Part shown: positions 12,901 to 24,498 of the stretch, in pieces
Layout: each line of letters begins with the position of its first letter
Position numbering within the stretch: the stretch's first letter is position 1
Source: Strigops habroptila
Taxonomy: Eukaryota > Chordata > Aves > Psittaciformes > Psittacidae
Length of the DNA: 64,000 nt
NCBI RefSeq assembly: GCF_004027225.2
Contig: NC_044289.2
Location: forward strand, 12,789,235 to 12,853,234
Direction: 5' to 3'
Notes under the pieces: generated by a model
What the model saw: only the letters and a program-made list of their open reading frames with translations
What the model was told of the DNA's origin: nothing
Databases searched by the model: none
Made by a program: the position numbers and the translations under genes

Positions 12901-15669
12901 TTTAACAGTGTATCTGATAAATCTTTGCAATTCCTTGTAGGACATGGTGATTATGCCTATCAGCAGTCATCCTATACTGAGCAGAGCTATGACAGGTCAT
13001 TTGACGACTCTACACAACACTATTACGAAGGAGGTAGGAAAATATATTGGCAATCTTTGTAAAGCAAGCTCTAATCCCCTAAAATACTAATGAAATACTT
13101 ATAAAAATGTAAAATAGGACCTGCAGTTTTTGCATCACTAACTGCTATTCCTTAAGGAGTGTCCAGGAAATGGAATTCAGCACTTTTTATACCAAGACCT
13201 ACATCAGACTGTCCACACGTCAGTACCCGTGTTGTGGGGCAGTCACACTATGCAGCGTTGTGGGATCACTACAACTAGTGTGTAGCCTCATATTCATCAG
13301 AAAAATGATCCTTGTTTGTAGCTGAGCAAGGTGGAATTAGAGCTACGGATACTGACCTTTTCTTGCAGTAAAACACTTCCAGGATATCAGTATCCTCTCT
13401 TACACAATATTTAACAAACATTTCATGTAATGCAAATAAAAATGGTTGTATGAAAGTAAACGGTTATGCTGACAAAGGTAAATTAATGTGCTGCAGTTAG
13501 AAATGGGGTCAGAGCTGGAAAAAATTGGCAGTCATGAATGGAAATTTCTCTGGAGTAAGAAAGCCCAGTGGTTAATTCCAGGACCAACTGGTTTTAATCT
13601 CACTTAATTCACCTACAAATGGTGAAGAACAATGGGTTAAATGAAACTAGTCTTTGAAAAGCAATACTATGAGTTTACAATTTTACCACTAAAACCTCCC
13701 AACAGTCGTATGTCAGTAACTTCAGTGATACTGTTAAAATATCTGAACTCTAAACTAGCTGCAAAATATTAACCTAATTATGAGACAGCGAGGGGACATT
13801 CAGGGAAAGCAGTGTTGTCTGTGTAGTCTCTGTGCATTGTTTCAGGGTACTGCAATTGGGATTTCTATCAAAGGTATTTCAAAACATACCAATTAATGTT
13901 GGTATGTTTACATAAGTAACAATTAGATAAGTGGTCTTTTGGGATATGGGAATAAGCATCATCATCTGGCAGAAAATGCAGTGGGAGGGCTTCTTGAGAA
14001 ACCAGCTCTTTACCTTGGCTCCCTTATCTTTGGGACTCTGTGGTTTTCTTCTGAAACATTTCTGGGGTAAAAAAATCATTTGGGGAGCAGGTTGTTTGTA
14101 TAGTAATGTATAGAAAGAATCACCTCTCTCCTGCTCAAATGAACTAAAACTCACTGAAGAAATAGACATCTTGATTGGCCAAATCCGATCGTCTGTTTCA
14201 GAAGAGTATTTGAGTTCCAGACCAAGGCTATTTCTGCCTTCATCTTCCTTATGACTTGCATGTACAGTGAAACACCCACCTCATCTCTAACCCAACTCTT
14301 TCAATGTTTCCCTCTTTAGGAAATTCTCAGTACAGCCAGCAGCAGGCAGGATACCAACAGGGAGCTGCACAACAGCAAACATACTCCCAGCAGCAATACC
14401 CAAACCAACAAAGTTACCCAGGACAGCAGCAAGGATACGGTAAGGAAACAGTCACTGACTGCCCAACTGTTTGCAATACTTCATCCTGACACATCTTAAA
14501 CTAACATATGCTGAAAACTATTTCCTTGATTAACCTCGGACACTGCATGTGAAGGGATTCTGGACAGTAACATACATGAGTATAGCACCACATTCCATGA
14601 ATCCATCCTGAATCCCTCTCTTTTGAAATAAAGTTAGAAAATACAGGTTTGCCTCATGTTGTCTTGCTGGTAAGTGTGGGCAGGAGGACACTGCCTGGAT
14701 TCTCAGGCCTCCTACACACCTCAGCTCTGCAGCTGACAGGAAAAAATAACATCAACAGTCTGGAGAGTCACTACTCCCTCGCTTAGAATCTTTCTTGCGG
14801 CATCATAGGGGTTTTATTCCTTGGTGAGGGATTGAGGGGAAAGGAGAACAGTGGAAGAGCCTTGAGAATGCAGCGGACACTGGTGTGGGGCTTTCAAACC
14901 CATCAAGTCACCAGTGCGGAGTCTCTCACTGTCATTGAAAGAATCAGAGTTTGATGTCTTTGAGCTTTCTGATCAGTTAGAGGCATCTTGTATGTATCCT
15001 GTCTTCATGAGAAAGAAACCATCAGGTTATTTAGAACAAAAACAAGGTCCAAGGAGATCAGAATAATCTAAATCCCAGCTTCGAGGCAGGGGATTTTTGG
15101 TGGCTCTCCCAGATGTGATGGGACTTGACTTTGAACTGGCAATGTTAACCAGACTGGGACTAGATCATTACTAGTATTAACACTTTCTAGTGTAAAGCCA
15201 GAGGGGACGTCTAGGCAGAATCTGCTCACAGAGCTTACCATCATGTGTTACATTATGTTAACCATAAGAACTCCCCCTCAAGCCTTAGTAGCAGCTTTTA
15301 CTGTCTTCTCAGGTCCTGCACAAGGAGCCTCTTCACAGTATTCCAGCTACCAACAGGGACAGGGGCAGCAATATGGGAGTTACAGAGCTTCCCAGACCGG
15401 CCCATCCGCTCAGCAACAGAGGCCTTATGGCTATGAGCAGGTAAATGTTCTAAATCTCTGCTATGAAAAAGCAGATGTAGCTGTTAGCTCCATTACAAAC
15501 CTATCTGATAATCTGGGGCAGGCATATTGGTGATACTTCAGTGGGTCTTTCAAAATTCATAGACCAAAAGAAAGTGCCTAACTTGCTATTTGTAAACCTC
15601 TGATATATTATTCTCCAACATTTTTATTTCTCTTCTTTATAGGGACAATATGGAAATTACCAGCAATAA
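988..15669 (+). CDS. SS18L1: SS18L1 (CREST), calcium-responsive transactivator / nBAF complex subunit, complete, 11 coding exons
   Basis: Spliced coding exons: 988-1056, 4638-4714, 5748-5832, 6737-6881, 10275-10472, 11384-11548, 12469-12570, 12941-13033, 14320-14439, 15313-15440, 15643-15669. All introns are GT-AG and phases join without a break, giving 402 residues (the human protein, from memory, is 396). Residues 1-23 (MSVAFASARPRGKGEVTQQT...) plus exons 2-3 form the SNH/SSXT N-terminal domain, which binds BRM/BRG1-type SWI/SNF ATPases. Exons 4-6 encode a Met/Gln/Ser/Gly-rich middle. Exons 7-11 encode the Gln/Pro/Gly/Tyr-rich (QPGY) C-terminal transactivation region with repeated YSQQQ and QQGYG motifs, ending QYGNYQQ. 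The protein is a nuclear co-activator that recruits CBP and controls activity-dependent dendrite growth. The start has a strong Kozak (CCACCATGT). SS18 is the main alternative, but the MSVAFASARPRGKGEVTQQT start identifies SS18L1. Exons 5-9 are each a multiple of three and phase 1-1, so any could be skipped in frame. Confidence 0.96.
1057..4637 (+). other. SS18L1: SS18L1 intron 1
   Basis: A 3.6-kb intron between the exons encoding ...TQQTIQK and MLDENHHLIQ. It contains a GGA-rich purine tract (about 1202-1231), a run of ten C (about 1414-1423), and a second CpG-rich patch at about 1640-1985. The remainder is ordinary AT-rich unique sequence; no other exon or recognisable repeat was seen. Confidence 0.8.
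1640..1985. promoter_or_regulatory. CpG-rich patch in SS18L1 intron 1
   Basis: After AT-rich sequence (1430-1570) the composition changes to GC-rich with many CpG dinucleotides (for example GCGGCCGGAGCC, CGGTTCCGCGGAGC, AACGCGGTCGGAGCGAGG), then falls back to AT-rich after 1990. It is separate from the 5' island. An intronic enhancer or alternative promoter is plausible. Open frames across it show no recognisable protein. Confidence 0.4.
6396..6460 (+). mobile_element. CR1 LINE 3'-end fragment in SS18L1 intron 3
   Basis: The segment carries the CR1 terminal signature: ...GATGATCTTTAAGGTCCC, TTCCAATCCAAATCGTTC, then TATGATTCTATGA. The (ATTCTATG)n end sets the sense strand as plus. It is a 5'-truncated, diverged copy of about 65 bp. 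Confidence 0.75.
7981..8028 (+). repeat. Short tandem cluster of an 18-bp unit (about 2.7 copies)
   Basis: Three successive copies of CCTCATG(T/C)TGC, spaced 18 bp apart; the first two are followed by AGGT(C/T)T. A related single stretch (GGTTTGCCTCATGTTG) lies at about 14647-14662 in intron 9 of the same gene. No function is evident. Confidence 0.6.
9554..9655 (+). repeat. 34-bp tandem repeat, three near-perfect copies
   Basis: Three consecutive copies (9554-9587, 9588-9621, 9622-9655), each containing ATAACTGGAGCAGTCTGATG followed by GTTCCATACAATG. Copies 2 and 3 are identical; copy 1 differs at its first base. Near-identity implies a recent triplication inside SS18L1 intron 4. Confidence 0.95.
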
Positions 15670-17830
15670 AAGAACACGTTCCTGTGTCAGATTCATTTCA
15701 ATAGTATCTCCATCTTTTGAACTGGATGTACAGGCAGTTTTGATTAATTGTAATACGTTGGTTACCCCTTAGCACAAAGCAGCGTCTGTATGTGAACAGT
15801 GTTCATTTCATGCTGGATATGAAGCAGTGCACTACTGGTAACACGACAACGCTTTAATGGTTTGATATTTGGTGCTGTGTATAGTACTGTATGTTGATAC
15901 AATGCAGAAGTTTTTCATTTACCCCCCTCCCTCTCTCCATTCTTGATGTTTCCAAATAGCTTTAGGATCATTTGATCACAGTTGTGTCCCATTCTGGAAA
16001 ACAGCCAGGTTATTCTGCGGTTTGGCTCAATACGGAGCCATTCAGTCATGTCTCAGTCCAGAAAGTATCCTGTGGCAGGTTATTGATCTTTTTCTAACTG
16101 AATGCATTGAAGATTACCTGCTGGCCTCTGAAATCCATGGCGCTTTACTTCCTAAGAATAAGGAGATGGATACACTCCTTATGTGAAGACAGTTCTATAC
16201 TATATGATAAAGTAAAATTAACTGCAACTTCTGTAACACCTACCCAAGTCTTACAATTTGGTAATCTGCATAAGTCCACATTTCTGTTGTAAAAGGTACA
16301 GAAAGAGGATCCAAACCTATATTTAAGGAAATGTTAATCACTAGAGGCACCTTTTCTATATCAATGTAAACTAAGGTACTTCTACTGGGGAAAGAAAACC
16401 AGAAGGGAGCTCCGAGATTTGCAGCATCAGCCTCCTAGACATCAGTATTGCTTCATATTGTGCTTAGCTGAGAAAAACACCTGGCAAAACTCCAGTCTTA
16501 AATACACCACTCCAAATTCTGTAACTCCCATATCCATTTTCATGCCAACTTTTGCAAGCAGGTGGCTGGCATCCTTCTTTAGTTCTGATTCTTCCATTGC
16601 CCTTGCTCAGATTTTCCAGCAAGTATTATGACCATATAGTCACATTATTTGGTCTGTTGTTCTTACAGTTCACCATCACTTTTATTTTTCTCTGGTATTT
16701 TGATGGAAATAGTTCAGAAGTAAAAGAAAAAAAAAAATCTTTATTGCAGATAAGCAGCTAAATTCAGCTTTAATTGTGAACCAGTATTATGCATCTAGAG
16801 AGGGGAACTATTAATGGGATCAACCAGTGAGAGAGTATCTATAGAGGGAGAATTTAGGAATAAAGACTAATGGTATGTAAAAGCCAGTATGGACAATGTG
16901 AGTCACTTCTAGGCAGTTTTATATGTTCTTATGAAGTGTTGATAAAAAGCACTTATAAAGTGCTAATATAAGTGCTGAAGGAAATACCATGGCAAAGTTC
17001 TCTGGGGTGGGAGGCCGTGAGCAATTTTAATATGAGATTAACTGCAAATTTACAATATAGAGTAAATACACCCTCTGTAGGTTTTTCTCCTTTTCTTTGC
17101 CTGAACTGATGTATTTATGGGGTTTGGGGTTTGAAAAACCAAGACCACAAGCAAAAGAAGAGATCTCTCAATTCACTGCTTTTAATTTTTCTCTATAAAG
17201 TCTTTAACTGGACAACTAAAGAGTTTACTATTAAATGTTGTCCAAGCACTGCCCAGGCTACATTAATAATTTTAATTACTGATTAAATAGTGGGTCCTCA
17301 TTTCTCTCATCTTTCCTGCTGGTGTTTTCATACAAATAAGTACGCTCAAATAGCAAGGAACAGCAAGGAAGATTGCTTTCTTTACAGTATGTTAATATTA
17401 CAAGTAGCCAGAAGAATGCAATATTGCTCTTTGCCAGCTTGGAAATATGCCTTTTATATGGTTTTTTGAAAGTGCTGAAATACTTTTGAGAGAATATGAA
17501 CAACACTTCAAATGAAACAGCAACATTACATCAATCTGAAATGTCTTACATTAAGAACTCCGTGAATGTTGTGTATATAATGTATTTGAAAGAGCACTTT
17601 GGAAATAGTTTGTACATTTATTTCCTAATTTATACATGATTTTTGGTGTTAATATTTTTATTGTTAATAACAAAATGTTTATTTAATGTGTTGTCCATTT
17701 TTATGTATTAATGTGGAAACAAAGTGATGCCAGCATTTGGACTTCTTCCATTAATTGTATCATTTTCTGTTTTGTAATACAGAATGCTTGAAAATTGTTT
17801 AGGTTAAATATTATCTGAGAATGAAGTTGG
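15670..17830 (+). other. SS18L1: Probable SS18L1 3' untranslated region
   Basis: About 2.1 kb of AT-rich sequence follows the TAA stop. Candidate poly(A) signals are AATAAA at 16859-16864, ATTAAA at 17230-17235 and 17282-17287, and the weaker AATACA at 17776-17781. The stretch 17520-17800 resembles a conserved SS18-family terminal UTR (my impression only). The true end cannot be fixed from sequence; several alternative ends are plausible. Confidence 0.5.
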
Positions 17831-18024
17831 TGGTACTTTTCTTATGACACAGAGTTTTGAATGGAAACAACAGATAAAGGGACATTCTTTTGAGCCGCAC
17901 CTTCTCCCCTACTTCTCTGGTATAATTACATGGATGATTATAGATGACAAACGCTTGCCCCAAATTCACATTATTCGGTATGTGAAGCTCAGACGTTCTG
18001 CGTGTGCCAAGTGGATGTGGGAAT

Positions 18025-18305
18025 TCACAGAATGGTTTGGGTTGGAAGGGACCTTAAAGCTCATCCAGTTCCAACCCCCTGCCAGGGCAGGGACACCTTC
18101 CACTAGAGCAGGTTGCTCCAAGCCCCTGTGTCCAAACCTGGCCTCGAACACTGCCAGGGATGGGGCAGCCACAGCTTCTCTGGGCACCCTGTGCCAGCGC
18201 CTCAGCACCCTCACAGGGAAGAACTTCTGCCTAAAGCTCATCTCAATCTCCCCTCTGGCAGGTTAAAGCCATTCCCCTTGTCCTGTCACTCACACCAAGC
18301 CCCTT
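18025..18305 (-). mobile_element. CR1 LINE 3'-end fragment between SS18L1 and MTG2
   Basis: On the plus strand it reads ACAGAATGGTTTGGGTTGG, AAGGGACCTTAAAGCTCATC, then the CR1 block with GAGCAGGTTGCTCC and CACTGCCAGGGATGGGGCAG, so CR1 sense is minus. It is 5'-truncated, about 280 bp, and stops just before the MTG2 CpG island. The open frame across it is a CR1 shadow, not a gene. Confidence 0.9.
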
Positions 18306-18309
18306 TCAC

Positions 18310-18857
18310 AGCTCACCTCGCAGGTAGGGCAGAGCAGGGGCACTGTGCCACGCTCACCGACGGCGCAGGAGGGCTCCTCAAGGCGCCGGGACACCCGCAA
18401 GTCACCCCGCAGCGCCACGGGCAGCGCCTCCACACGCGTTATCGCCGCTACCGCTGCCCGCGCCGGGCTCGCTGGGGGGACAGCGACTTCTAGCGCCCTA
18501 AAACGGGCAGGACACCCAGCGCGCCCCTGGAGGGAAGGGATCCCAACACCGAGCCTTGAGGTCTGTGGAGCACCGCGCTGCGGGGCACGGCGCGCTGAGG
18601 CTTTCACCTAACGGGTGCGTGAGGGGAAGCCGCGGGCTGTGGCGGGGACGGCTGAAGAGCACTGCGGCGCTATGGACGCCGCTTCCCGCGCTTTCTCCAC
18701 AGCAGCGCGCCTGCGTGCGGCCGTGGGGCGGGCCGGGCCCTCAGCGCCGGGGCGGGTCGCGGCTGCGCTCCGGACGGGCTGTCCCGGCGGCTGCCGGAGC
18801 CGTCCCGTCCCGTCCCGTCCCGTCCCGTCCCATCCCATCCCATCCCGGACCCCAGCC
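18310..18857 (+). promoter_or_regulatory. MTG2: CpG-island promoter and leader of MTG2
   Basis: GC- and CpG-rich sequence begins directly after the CR1 fragment and runs into MTG2 exon 1 (CACGCGTTATCGCCGC, GGGCGGGCCGGGCC, GGGGCGGGTCGCGG). There is no clear TATA box. It contains two upstream ATGs (18615 and 18672) in the same frame as the chosen start, and a pentanucleotide repeat just before it. Confidence 0.75.
18801..18845 (+). repeat. Pentanucleotide tandem repeat (CGTCC)6(CATCC)3 in the MTG2 leader
   Basis: Nine uninterrupted 5-bp units end 12 bp before the MTG2 start codon at 18858. Six are CGTCC and three are CATCC. The tract is open in the MTG2 frame, where it would read as repeated RPVPS/HPIPS if translation began upstream. 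Each unit gained or lost would shift the upstream frame. Confidence 0.95.
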
Positions 18858-21800
18858 ATGCTGGCGCGGTGCTGGGCCGTGCTGCGCAGCCGGCCGCTGT
18901 GGAAGCCAGTCCTCCTGAGCCCGGTGCCGCTGCCGGCGGGAGGCCGGCCGGTGACTTTCTCCACAACGTGCGTGAGGTGCTCAAAGAACCGGCGGCTGAG
19001 GCAAAAAAGAATCATTTCGGAAAGGAAACTGGTGAGTCCTGAAGGGAATCGGCTGTTAGTTTGCGGTGTGTGCACAGGTCGAGGAAGCAAAAAGCCTTAC
19101 ATGGCTTTAAAGCTAAGAGACTGGTCTGTGTCTCCCTGTTTTTGTAGCCTTGCACAGTAGTCAGCTGCCAAACACAGCGGTTTGTGTCAGAGAGACTGCA
19201 GGGCCCTGGAACGTTTTTCTTCTAATTAAGAGTCTATGGAAAATCTTGTTTTCTAATGCTCAGTACATCGCTTCCCATTTAAAGCAATAATTTCCTGTGT
19301 CGCCGTGTGGTGGTGCCAAATGCTTTTATAAAAGGCTTTTTAAGAAATCACCGGTCGCAGTATAAGTAATTATCAAAAGTTATGGGGGTTTGTCAGTTGC
19401 TTTTCTTGGTATAATAACATGAAGACGACTTTTCCTCCCTCAAATGCTCTTTGGCCTATTTAAGGTGACCCTTATTGCTCATTCTCATTATGAAGTCCCT
19501 TAGGAACGGGCAGAATTTGGATGTTACCACAATCAAGGTCATGCTTTCTCTTTTCATCCCCATTATAAGCAAATTCACTTGTCTGTATGAATGTACTTCT
19601 CTAGTGTTTTCCCTTGGGGGTTTCACTCTGCTTCCTGGGGGAAGATCAGTATCATCAAACCTATTTTGCTGGCACAAAAGCTGAAACTTCGTACAGTGTA
19701 TTTAGTCAAATGCTAATGGCAGAAATAGAGCCAAGATATGTAATTCTCTTTATATATTTTTAGCAACTGATTGGGCATGTATTAAGATTTCCTCTGCTTG
19801 TGTTCGCAGTTGCTTTTTATTCTTTGTCTTTTACACTTTTCTTAGTTGTTACAAGATTGAAGTCTGCCTTAATTTCATCACCTGGTGTAGAAAGCAGTGA
19901 ATCAGTCTGAGAATATCCCTCCCACACCCATACTGTGTCTCTTTTGTAGCTTTCAGTTCAATTTCAAGAAGTAAAAAGTTCATGTATATATTTTGTTTGT
20001 TTGAATAGGGACACAGTTACTGAGTGAGTTTTATTTGTAGTGTGGTACCTTCCTTGAGCTACTTGTCAGCATTATATGTCTGTATTAAAAGGATGCTGTC
20101 CCTGTTATTAGTTCCCTTAATGTGAATTTTATATCTCTGGCATCTGAGCTGCTGCATTGGTTATATCAACATAGCCTCAGGTATGTACTTTTAAGAGGGT
20201 TCTTAAAAATACTTAAAAAATAAACTCTGTTTTTTGTATTAGCGTGCTGTATTTGGTTGATCTGTGAATAGCAGCACAGTCCCAATTTCTTACTGTTGAA
20301 TGGACCCCATCATGACTAAAAATAGCAGGTCTGTATATTACTGAGTTTTGCAGAACATTAACTTCTTAGCAGATGACTCTGATAACCTGTACTTCTGTTA
20401 CAGACACGTTACTTTGTGGATCACCGGAAAGTGCGTGTGGTTGGAGGACAAGGAGGAGGAGGGGGCCATTCTTTTTATAGTGAACCCAGAAAAGTATTTG
20501 GAGGTCCTGATGGTGGAAATGGAGGTGATGGGGGTCATGTCATTTTGAAAGGTAAAGCTCAGTAAATCTAGTTTGTGTTGTCTTATCACTTAACACCCTC
20601 CCACTGCCCCAGCAAAAACAACTCTACATGTATGGTAGGAAATAGTAAATGTCAAAAATGTTAAAGTGGGTGTTTCTGGATGTTTTTGCTTTTTAAGCTT
20701 TGTCCTGAGCTGTGGTAACAGGGACATAAATGCCTTAGAAAGCATTTTGAAAATCATTTTGCAGACGTTTTGGTGGCTGGTGCCTGATTGTGTTATGATA
20801 AGGCTGGGATCTGATCAGATATTAAGATGGATAAAGCTGCTTCTGCCACCACCCTGCTGCAAAATCAGCTAATCTAGAAAATGAATTTCCCAGAGCATTT
20901 TGTAATGATTGATTTTTGGAATGACCACTTTATTAAGTGCATGGTTAATAAACAAATAGTAAAGGCAGTTAAACTTCATCACAACTTTCATTAATATTAG
21001 TCTTCCCTGATATGTTGAGACAGTAAATAGGATATTCATTCATGCAGTATTCTAAAGGGAAAAAACAGGCAAGAGGTTGCTCTTCTGTGCCTGTTCTGGT
21101 GTTTAAAATACGTGCGTTTTGCTTTGCAGCTGACCAGCAAATGAAATCACTTTCTTCAGTCCTCCCCTTTTATCAGGGTTTTCATGGAGAGAGAGGAGGA
21201 AATAAAAACTGTTACGGATCTAACGGTGCATGTTTGTATGTTAAAGTAAGTAAATGAAGGTTGCATGCTGTTGTGTTAGCTTTGTCTTGCTGGTTTTCAA
21301 GGTTACTGTGAGAGAATCTCGTGTGTGTTTTTGGGAGCTGTGTGTGCTGCCTCTGCTAAGACAGGGCTGGTTGGCACAAAGGCAGATCAAGCTGCTTGTA
21401 AAGGTGTTTGTAAAAATTAGACTCCTTCGGAAGGTACATCTGGCCAAAACAGATACTGTCCTGATTTGCTTTACTTCTATAGGTCATATGCCTAAAGGAG
21501 TTGTAACACAGAATTCTTAAACAGGAGCAGAATTTTTCTTTCATACTTTATTTCTTTAACATGCCTGTTTTGGTCATGAGAAGCAGTATGTTTCTCAGCT
21601 CACTACTGTGCTTAGGCTCCTTTTCTCCTTTCTTAAAAGGAAAGAAGGAGGGTTTTGGTTCTGTTAACATGTTAATGGACTGTAAATGCCTCACAGTGCT
21701 GTTTGGATTCAGAAGGTGCCTTGTGAAGTCCACTTCTCTTTTTGGATTCCTCATGTTGAGAATACGGAGGAATGATTTTCAGCAAATCTGAAGTCAGCTG

Positions 21801-24498
21801 ATAAGGGATCTGCTGAAGACAGTTCTGCTGCAGACTTCCAGTTCAGTTTAACACTTGGCATCTCTCTTCTCTTTAAGGTACCCGTAGGTACATTGGTTAA
21901 GGAGGATGGGAAAGTCGTGGCTGACCTCACTCGACATGGTGAAGAGTATGTTGCAGCTTATGGAGGAGCTGGAGGGAAAGGTAATCGCTTTTTTCTTTCC
22001 AATGAAAACCGAGCTCCAACAACATTTACTCCAGGAGAACCAGGGCAGGAAAGGGTCCTCCATCTGGAACTCAAGACAACAGCTCATGCAGGACTGGTGA
22101 GTGTTGCTTTTGGTTCTTCAACTTCCTTATCATTGTAGGATGACACTTGACTGACTGAAGAAATAATGTTTGATAACATTGTTGTTAGCCACTTGGCTTG
22201 CTTGTTTAGAGATGCAACTCGATTTTTTCTTGCTGTTGCTTGGTAGAAGGGTGTCCAGAGTGATTTGCAGAGCTGTCACTCTCTTGATCCTTGACGTCAT
22301 CCTGCTTCTGCTCAAACCAACGTTATGTATAGAAAAGCAATGTGTGAGACTGATCAGTGGTTAACAGGCTTTCTGCTGGTGTGCAGGAGGCTTTGTCTGC
22401 TGATTCTGCAGGTGAACATCACAGTATGGAGAGTGCTTCTAAATTAGTTTCTGCTTTCATGTGGGATTTTTTTAAACCAAAATTGATAAATTTCAAATCA
22501 TCTTCTATTTCATCCCTATGTTTTTCTTTTTACAGATATTAGGTGTTTGACTTTGTTAGTTCCAGGGTTAGCGTCCCCTGAAATAAAAAATACTATTTAG
22601 ACATGAATGTGAAGTCAGTTTAGGGCTTAAGCAGTTTTCCTATCTGAGCATGTAAATGTTTTAAGGCCAGCTGGTAAAGCTGTTAAAATGATGCTTTGCT
22701 GCATAACAGCAGTTCAACAACTGCAGAATAACTGTCTGGTGTAGCAGAATTTTGTAAATTTAGAGACTAAGCAAAGAGTTGGCATTGGTGGGTCAATATG
22801 TATAATTCTCTGACTGGTTGGACAGTCTGGTCCGCTTCTCATGTTTTTGGCTCTAGTTTGGAAATCTGAGATTAATCTGCTTTGTACTTTACTTCCTCTG
22901 ACAAGTGTCCGACATCAGCAAATAGGAGAATTTAGGATTTAATTTACTTTCATCTGGGATTATTATCCACCTGCATAGATAACATTTAACAACTGTAAGA
23001 TATCCCAATGTCTTAATTTCTGGGGTAGGTTTGTTTAAATTCTTGCCTTCTCCCTGGAAGGCCAAGTTTCAATTTAATTTTTTGATGTTGAGTCCATGAA
23101 GAGCTGTGAAATCCCAAACTTGTGTGTTACTTATAGGCCAAACTGTGTTACTGAGGCAAGGACAAAGCCAATTCTGAATTCTTTTGGAAAATAACAAATA
23201 AGAGATAGAAAACACAGATAAAATGGAAAGTGCTGGATGAAGTGTCACAATGTAAAAGAGGTCTCATGGTTTATACCCTCTTGGCTCTGGACAAAGTAAA
23301 TACTTAAGATGGCACCGAAAAAGTTAAGTGGATCCTTCAGTGTTTGATCTGTTTCATGTTCATGAGAAAGTACACTTATTCACAAACCAGGCTTTAGGAG
23401 CAAACAAAACAGGAAAACCAGGATGCTTTTCAGAACTTAGTATGCAAAATTAATGTTATATTCATCCTGGAAGAACCTTGCCACATCTGCCGAAGCTTAC
23501 GGTTGGTTTTTATCAGGATTACCCCAGAACCGTGGCTTTAATAAGTGTTTGTGTTCCAGGTGGGCTTTCCCAATGCTGGTAAATCATCACTCTTGAGAGC
23601 AATCTCCCGTGCCAGGCCAGCAGTGGCTGCCTACCCCTTCACAACCCTCAACCCCCACGTTGGCATCGTCCACTATCAGGACTATGAGCAAGTAGCAGGT
23701 TGGAACTGTAGTACGCTGTGTGTGTCTTGATAGCATTTTGGGTCACTGGGGTGGTTGTTTGCAGTGCTGCAGAAGTGAGGTTAGCAGTTCTGTAGAAATC
23801 GTGCTAGTTCTAAAGAACTTCAAACAAAACAATGCTGAAAACCTATTTCACATTCACTTATATGTGCCCTTAATAACAAACTAGCAATGTGTGTTCTCTC
23901 TTCTCTGGAATAAACTGAATTTAGGTGTTTTAAAAGATAAGAGCAGCTATACTTAACGTGAGATATTGATGCATTAAGGTGTAATTCTGGAAGTACTTGT
24001 ACTGGCCAGTAAAAGGCTGGCTTGGGGTTTTTTGGGGTTTTTTTGACCTTTTGTTGTTGTTGTTGGATATGTTGGATTCACTGTGGAATTTCTCTCATTG
24101 TAGTTGCTGACATTCCTGGCCTAATAAAGGGTGCTCATCAAAACAGGGGCCTCGGCGTGGCCTTCCTAAGGCATATTGAACGCTGCCGCTTTCTCTTGTA
24201 TGTGGTGGATCTCTCTGTGTCTCAGCCATGGATTCAGCTGGAAGACTTAAAATATGAACTGGAACAATATCAAAAAGGATTGTCTGAGAGGCCTTGTGTT
24301 GTCATTGGGAATAAGATTGACCTTGCTCAGTCCAGGATCAATCTGCCACTCCTTAAAGAACAGATAGCTGACCGGGTCATTGCGTTGTCTGCGTTGACAG
24401 GAGACAACCTAGAGGAACTGTTGTTCTGTTTGAGAGAACTGTATGATGCTTATGTGAAGACAGAACAATCACGTGGGCAAAGCCCAGTCAAGTGGTAG
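18858..24498 (+). CDS. MTG2: MTG2 (GTPBP5/ObgH1), mitochondrial ribosome-associated GTPase 2, complete, 6 exons
   Basis: Coding exons: 18858-19031, 20404-20551, 21130-21245, 21878-22096, 23560-23698, 24104-24498. The phases join to 396 residues (human about 406, from memory). Residues 1-58 are an Arg-rich, acid-poor mitochondrial presequence ([12 protein letters not shown]...). Residues about 60-218 are the glycine-rich Obg fold ([39 protein letters not shown]). The GTPase domain shows G1 GFPNAGKSS (221-229), G3 DIPG (268-271), G4 NKID (335-338) and G5 SAL (361-363). The family acts at the matrix side of the inner membrane in late maturation of the mitochondrial large ribosomal subunit. I chose the ATG at 18858 because MLARC aligns with the human start (MAPARC) and gives a proper presequence; in-frame upstream ATGs at 18615 and 18672 would add a low-complexity extension. 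The donor of intron 5 (GTTGGA) is weak. Introns (372-1463 bp) hold no other exon. Confidence 0.96.

Noticed and set aside
18615-18857. Longer MTG2 N-terminus from an upstream in-frame ATG
   Set aside because: The extension is low-complexity, GC-driven and absent from the human protein, whose start aligns with the ATG at 18858. Kept as a finding because the frame is open.
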